Assembly: GCA_934122235.1 (NCBI GenBank)
Contig: CAKOWE010000017.1
Coordinates: 1-27,714, forward strand
Source of the DNA: an uncultured Clostridia bacterium
Lineage (GTDB): Bacteria > Bacillota > Clostridia > TANB77 > CAG-508
Reading direction: 5' to 3'
Length of the DNA: 27,714 bases
The notes under the pieces were generated by a model, which saw only the letters and a list, made by a program, of their open reading frames with translations, did not search any database and had not been told where the DNA came from. How positions within the stretch are numbered: position 1 is the stretch's first letter; every line of letters begins with the position of its first letter. Shown one piece after another: positions 24,189 through 27,714 of the stretch. The position numbers and the translations under genes were made by a program.

Positions 24189-24791
24189 ATGTTTATTTAT
24201 CCATTAGTAATTGCATTTATACTTGTATTCATTTCTGAATTAGGCGATAAAACTCAATTACTTGTTTTATCTTTTTCATCAAAGTTGCATACATCTACAA
24301 TTTTATTAGGAGTTGCATTAGGTTCATTCTTAAGTCATGGCTTAGCTATTATTTTTGGAAGTATTCTTGGAAACATAGAAAATGCATTTTTACACTCTTT
24401 GCTTGAAATTATTACATATACCTCTTTTTTAATTTTTGGATTTATTACATTATTTTCTCATAAAAATAACAATACCGAAAATAAATCTTTGTTGTCAAAA
24501 CACATGTCAAATTTAAGCTTAAATTATATACTTATTATTGCATTTTCAATTGCTATTGGAGAACTTGGAGACAAAACTTTTTTAGCTTCAATTGGACTTG
24601 GTATACAATATCCTTCTCAGAAAATTCTCCTTATAATAGGAGCAATATTAGGAATGGTTATTAGTGATTTAATTGCTATATTATTAGGTAAATTTTTGAC
24701 AAAAAAATTACCTGAAAATATTTTAGAAAAATTTTCAGGTATATTATTTTTAATATTTGGGTTTATAGGCTTTATTAATATTTTATTTTAA
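24189..24791 (+). CDS. GDT1/UPF0016 family Mn2+ exporter
   Basis: 200 residues, six membrane helices in two repeats. Each repeat carries the family signature ELGDKT (17-22 and 125-130), whose acidic residues carry the metal across the membrane. Between them is a short hydrophilic loop (about 90-112, SHKNNNTENKS). Bacterial relatives (MneA/MntX-type) export manganese. ATAGGAGG precedes the ATG. The stop codon abuts the stop codon of the convergent downstream gene with no bases between. No manganese riboswitch is evident in the 97 bases upstream. Confidence 0.92.
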   Translation: MFIYPLVIAFILVFISELGDKTQLLVLSFSSKLHTSTILLGVALGSFLSHGLAIIFGSILGNIENAFLHSLLEIITYTSFLIFGFITLFSHKNNNTENKSLLSKHMSNLSLNYILIIAFSIAIGELGDKTFLASIGLGIQYPSQKILLIIGAILGMVISDLIAILLGKFLTKKLPENILEKFSGILFLIFGFIGFINILF

Positions 24792-25556
24792 TTATCTATT
24801 ATTAATTTCATTTAACATATTTCTTACAAACACTTCGTTTCCATCATTATCTCTAACTCTTAAATTTGGAAACGTAAACAACATTTTTTCATTAGAAAAA
24901 CATACATCTTCAATTCTTTCTATTATGGATTTATTATTATTTTCTTCTATTCCATAATATTGATTTATTACTCGACTTTGATATGTATTAATTGCCCAAA
25001 CGGTAACTAATGTATCTATTAACAAAAAAATAAATACTCCATAATCAATAAAACTTCTTTTCTTTAAAATATTAAAATTAATTTTTTTAGAATTCTTTTC
25101 TTCTATTTCTTTTTTCCCAATTTTATCTATATATTTATCTATTTTAGGTTTTACTATGCCTATTAAAACTACTGATAATATTGCCCAAAAAATAGAATAT
25201 ACTATACAAATTCTACCATTTAAATTATATTTTACATATCCGTAATCCCAAAATCTCGCACCATATATAGCTTCTAAGCAAAAACTTAAAATATATTCTA
25301 TTATGCTTCCTAAAACGCCTCCATATATGGCAAGTTTTAATTTATTATCTTTAAATTTATCTAGCAAAATAATTAACATTACTCCACCAACACCATATAT
25401 AGGACAAAAAGGCCCAAAATACAATCCTTTTCTGCTTTCTATAATTCCCATTGTTGCAAATCCATAGCTCATTTCTACAATTAAACCTATGACACTAAAT
25501 ATTATAAAATACCATAATAAGTAATGTAACTTTGCTTTTATGTCTTTTACTTCCAC
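24792..25556 (-). CDS. CmpB-like integral membrane protein (putative ABC-transporter type IV)
   Basis: 254 residues with five to six membrane helices. HYLLWYFIIFSVIGLIVEM (11-29), GPFCPIYGVGGVMLIILL and the EYILSFCLEAIYGARFWDYG block are the signature of the 'putative ABC-transporter type IV' (CmpB) family, common in Clostridia; function is unknown. The C-terminal 50 residues are soluble. The start is GTG 25556, after GGGGAGA. An ATG one base earlier is in another frame and stops after three codons. Confidence 0.85.
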   Translation of the reverse strand: MEVKDIKAKLHYLLWYFIIFSVIGLIVEMSYGFATMGIIESRKGLYFGPFCPIYGVGGVMLIILLDKFKDNKLKLAIYGGVLGSIIEYILSFCLEAIYGARFWDYGYVKYNLNGRICIVYSIFWAILSVVLIGIVKPKIDKYIDKIGKKEIEEKNSKKINFNILKKRSFIDYGVFIFLLIDTLVTVWAINTYQSRVINQYYGIEENNNKSIIERIEDVCFSNEKMLFTFPNLRVRDNDGNEVFVRNMLNEINNR

Positions 25557-25628
25557 ATTTATCTCCCCTTATTTTTATCGCCATCAAACATTATTTTACA
25601 ATATAGTAAAAAAAAAGTAAACATACCG

Positions 25629-25657
25629 TTGACAAATTATTTAATCTATGTTATTAT
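25629..25657 (+). promoter_or_regulatory. Promoter of tRNA-Arg
   Basis: TTGACA (25629-25634), 17-base spacer, TATTAT (25652-25657). Confidence 0.87.
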
Positions 25658-25677
25658 AATTGTTGTCAATTTTACTT

Positions 25678-25754
25678 GGGTCAGTAGCTCAGCAGGATAG
25701 AGCACAGGCCTTCTAAGCCTGGTGTCGGGGGTTCGATTCCCTCCTGGCTCACCA
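25678..25754 (+). tRNA. tRNA-Arg (UCU)
   Basis: 77 bases with encoded CCA. Anticodon arm CAGGC-CTTCTAA-GCCTG gives anticodon TCT, reading AGA (and AGG by wobble). The acceptor GGGTCAG/CTGGCTC includes G-T pairs and the T loop TTCGATT is standard. AGA is the dominant arginine codon in this window, and this tRNA cannot read CGN codons. Confidence 0.96.
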
Positions 25755-25788
25755 AAACGGTTATATCAATAAATATAACCGTTTTTTT
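25754..25788 (+). terminator. Terminator of tRNA-Arg
   Basis: 13-bp stem (25754-25766 with 25773-25785) with a run of T directly after the tRNA. Confidence 0.87.
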
Positions 25789-25838
25789 GTATATATCTTT
25801 TTCATGTTGCACAAACTAACCAAAAGGATGTGATTTTT

Positions 25839-27353
25839 TTGAATAATTCTTTTTGGTTAGAAACTACAAATAAAACAAATTATCCTAAATTAGAAAAAAA
25901 TATAGATGTTGATGTTTGCATTATTGGTGGGGGTATTGTTTCTGCTATAACTGCCTACTTACTTTTAGACTCAGGTCTAAATGTATGTATTTTAGAAAAA
26001 GACAGAGTTTGTACAGGTGTTACGGCAAACACAACAGCAAAAATTACTAGTCAACATGGTTTATTTTATAACTATTTAGTAAATAATTTTAATATTGATT
26101 TTGCAAAACAATACTTAAATTCTAATGAAGATGCTATTCACCTTATAAAAAACATTATAGAAAAAGAGCATATCGACTGTGACTTTGAATCACAAGATTC
26201 TTATGTATTTACAACTTCTATGCAAGAAGCAGAAAAAATCTATAATGAAACTAAAACTGTAAAACAATTAGGTTTTAACGCAGAATATTTAACTCAAATA
26301 CCGCTTCCTATAGAAAATATTTTAGCTTCTATAAAATTTCCTAACCAGGCTCAATTTCATGCTAGAAAATATGTTTTAAAACTATTTGATATTATTCATA
26401 GAAAGGGTACACAAATATTCGAAAATTCAAAAGTAATTGGTATAAAACCTGAATCAGGTTTATACTCAATTTCTACAGATACTAATGTAGTAAAATCTAA
26501 ATTTGTTGTATTAGCTACACATTATCCTATAAAAAATTTTCCAGGATTTTATTTCTTAAAGATGTACCAATCTAAATCTTATGCTATTGCCGCAGATCCA
26601 AAGAGTAATTTATTTTCTGGAATGTATATTAATAGTTGTGATCCCATAATTTCATTTAGAACTGTTCCATATAATAATTCTAGGCTTTTAATTGTGGTTG
26701 GTTCTGACCATAAAACTGGTGCAACAGATATAAAAATAGAAGATAGATTTAAAAATTTAGAAAATTATATAAGAAATATATACCCTAAAATGGAAATAAA
26801 ATATAAATGGTCTACAGAAGATTGTATATCACTTGATAAACTTCCTTACATCGGTGAATTTTCTAATTTGTATACAAACATGTATATAGCAACAGGGTTT
26901 AAAAAATGGGGAATGACGCTTTCTCATGTTGCCGGTCAAATTATATCAAGTAAAATTTTAGGCACAGATTATAAATACTCTAAAATTTATAATGCAACAA
27001 GACTAGAGCCAATAAAAAATATTAAGGAATTTGGCAATATGCTAAATCAAAGTATCTATTCTTTAGTTATTAATAAAACGAAAACTGCTTTGAATTCACT
27101 AGAAGATATTACAAACGGAAATGGCGGAATTATTAATTATAACAATAAAAAAATTGGTATATATAAAGACAATTGTGGTGCAATTTTTGCCGTAAAGCCA
27201 ATATGCAAGCACTTAGGTTGTGAACTAACTTGGAATAATTTAGAAAAAACTTGGGACTGCCCTTGTCATGGTTCTAGATATGATTATACAGGAAAAATTA
27301 TTACAGAACCTACAAAAGAAAATCTAGAAATTATAGATATAAAAAAGCTATAG
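25839..27353 (+). CDS. FAD-dependent oxidoreductase with C-terminal Rieske domain
   Basis: About 504 residues. An N-terminal DAO-type FAD domain begins with VDVCIIGGGIVSAITAYLL (24-42, dinucleotide-binding fold) and ILEKDRVCTGVTANTTAK; the C-terminal Rieske [2Fe-2S] domain has both boxes, CKHLGC (Cys456, His458) and CPCHGSRYD (Cys474, His477). This fusion is known in bacteria, probably oxidising an amine-type substrate and passing electrons through the cluster; substrate unknown. The GTG at 25830 lies within AAAGGATGTGAT, which resembles an extended ribosome binding site, so TTG 25839 is preferred. No operon partner is visible. Confidence 0.9.
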   Translation: MNNSFWLETTNKTNYPKLEKNIDVDVCIIGGGIVSAITAYLLLDSGLNVCILEKDRVCTGVTANTTAKITSQHGLFYNYLVNNFNIDFAKQYLNSNEDAIHLIKNIIEKEHIDCDFESQDSYVFTTSMQEAEKIYNETKTVKQLGFNAEYLTQIPLPIENILASIKFPNQAQFHARKYVLKLFDIIHRKGTQIFENSKVIGIKPESGLYSISTDTNVVKSKFVVLATHYPIKNFPGFYFLKMYQSKSYAIAADPKSNLFSGMYINSCDPIISFRTVPYNNSRLLIVVGSDHKTGATDIKIEDRFKNLENYIRNIYPKMEIKYKWSTEDCISLDKLPYIGEFSNLYTNMYIATGFKKWGMTLSHVAGQIISSKILGTDYKYSKIYNATRLEPIKNIKEFGNMLNQSIYSLVINKTKTALNSLEDITNGNGGIINYNNKKIGIYKDNCGAIFAVKPICKHLGCELTWNNLEKTWDCPCHGSRYDYTGKIITEPTKENLEIIDIKKL

Positions 27354-27370
27354 TTCCTACTATAGCTTTT
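27343..27370 (+). terminator. Terminator of the FAD/Rieske gene
   Basis: 11-bp inverted repeat (27343-27353 with 27360-27370) overlapping the stop codon. Confidence 0.8.
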
Positions 27371-27462
27371 CCGACAAAATTAAAGTTGTTATTAACGGCT
27401 TTTTAGTTCTCTTAACAATTAATATAATATAAATATAAATTAATTTAATATATAAAGATATA

Positions 27463-27714
27463 TTATTTTATTTTTCCTTTGTTTTTTTCAAAGGTTTCAA
27501 ATAATAGTTTACTTATTTCAGCCCCTAATAAACTAGCCGGATTATTGCTATAAAAGTAATGATCTGAAAAATTATTAATAAAAATACTTACAATATAATT
27601 TCCAAATTTTGTAGATATAATTCCTCCATCATTTATACAATTAGTTATATCATTTCTTCCTTCATCTCCAAGTCCACCACTTTTTGAGGCTATATAGTTT
27701 TTAAAGCCTTCATT
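27463..27714 (-). CDS. Serine hydrolase, beta-lactamase fold (C-terminal end only)
   Basis: The last 83 codons of a minus-strand gene that enters from the right edge. KSGGLGDEGRND contains a KSG triad motif equivalent to the KTG box of class A beta-lactamases and D,D-peptidases, followed by a strand pair (NDGGIISTKFGNYIVSIFIN) and the closing helix LGAEISKLLFETF. This is the C-terminal layout of the beta-lactamase/PBP fold. Without the SxxK end, antibiotic resistance and wall-maintenance roles cannot be separated. Confidence 0.75.
   Translation of the reverse strand, partial: NEGFKNYIASKSGGLGDEGRNDITNCINDGGIISTKFGNYIVSIFINNFSDHYFYSNNPASLLGAEISKLLFETFEKNKGKIK

Noticed and set aside
1..27714. 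CRISPR array or insertion sequence
   Set aside because: No regularly spaced 25-40 base repeats and no transposase with terminal inverted repeats were seen.

Overview
The window comes from a very AT-rich, low-GC Gram-positive chromosome, most likely an uncultured or gut-type member of the Clostridia. The pointers are strong AGGAGG-type ribosome binding sites, sigma-A promoters (TTGACA/TATAAT), a T-box riboswitch, a response regulator with a Spo0A-like output domain, a DacF-type carboxypeptidase and near-exclusive AGA use for arginine. All calls were made by reading the sequence; no searches were run.

Layout. 1-3170 looks like the right end of an integrated element. It holds a reverse transcriptase gene cut by the left edge (minus strand; defence-type, Abi/UG-like), a divergent tyrosine integrase, and a 47-nt 3' fragment of an initiator tRNA gene. 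3203-5065 encodes a KAP-like P-loop NTPase. 5244-6800 is alaA under a T-box whose specifier reads GCA (Ala). 7105-11586 is an envelope/secretion cluster: two paralogous small secreted proteins with almost identical signal-peptide DNA, an L,D-transpeptidase, and a sigma factor with a membrane partner. The transpeptidase and sigma genes share one ECF-like promoter. 11587-12271 is a frameshifted Spo0A-like response regulator, followed by 700 bases of non-coding or decayed DNA and an intact initiator tRNA-Met (12998-13073). From 13270 on the content is ordinary chromosome: PH-domain protein, Nudix hydrolase, arginase, purA, a YetF-like protein, hpt, comEA, dacF, an LCP ligase, cvpA, a DUF5711-like protein, a YkvI-like transporter, a GDT1-type Mn exporter, a CmpB-like membrane protein, tRNA-Arg(UCU), a FAD/Rieske oxidoreductase, and the end of a beta-lactamase-fold serine hydrolase.

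Main observations. (1) Three separate native genes (response regulator, dacF, ykvI-like) each need a +1 shift to give a full family-like protein. In all three the shift falls at the four bases CGGA, where skipping the C restores a GGA glycine codon. In a hand scan, in-frame CGG codons occur otherwise only in the two foreign-looking secreted-protein genes. This could be programmed +1 frameshifting or quadruplet reading at a codon the cell barely decodes, or a systematic sequence error. (2) The reverse transcriptase, integrase, KAP NTPase and broken tRNA mark a probable defence island at an initiator tRNA, possibly with tandem insertions. (3) The paired secreted proteins and the shared ECF-like promoter suggest a coordinated cell-envelope or exported-factor system.
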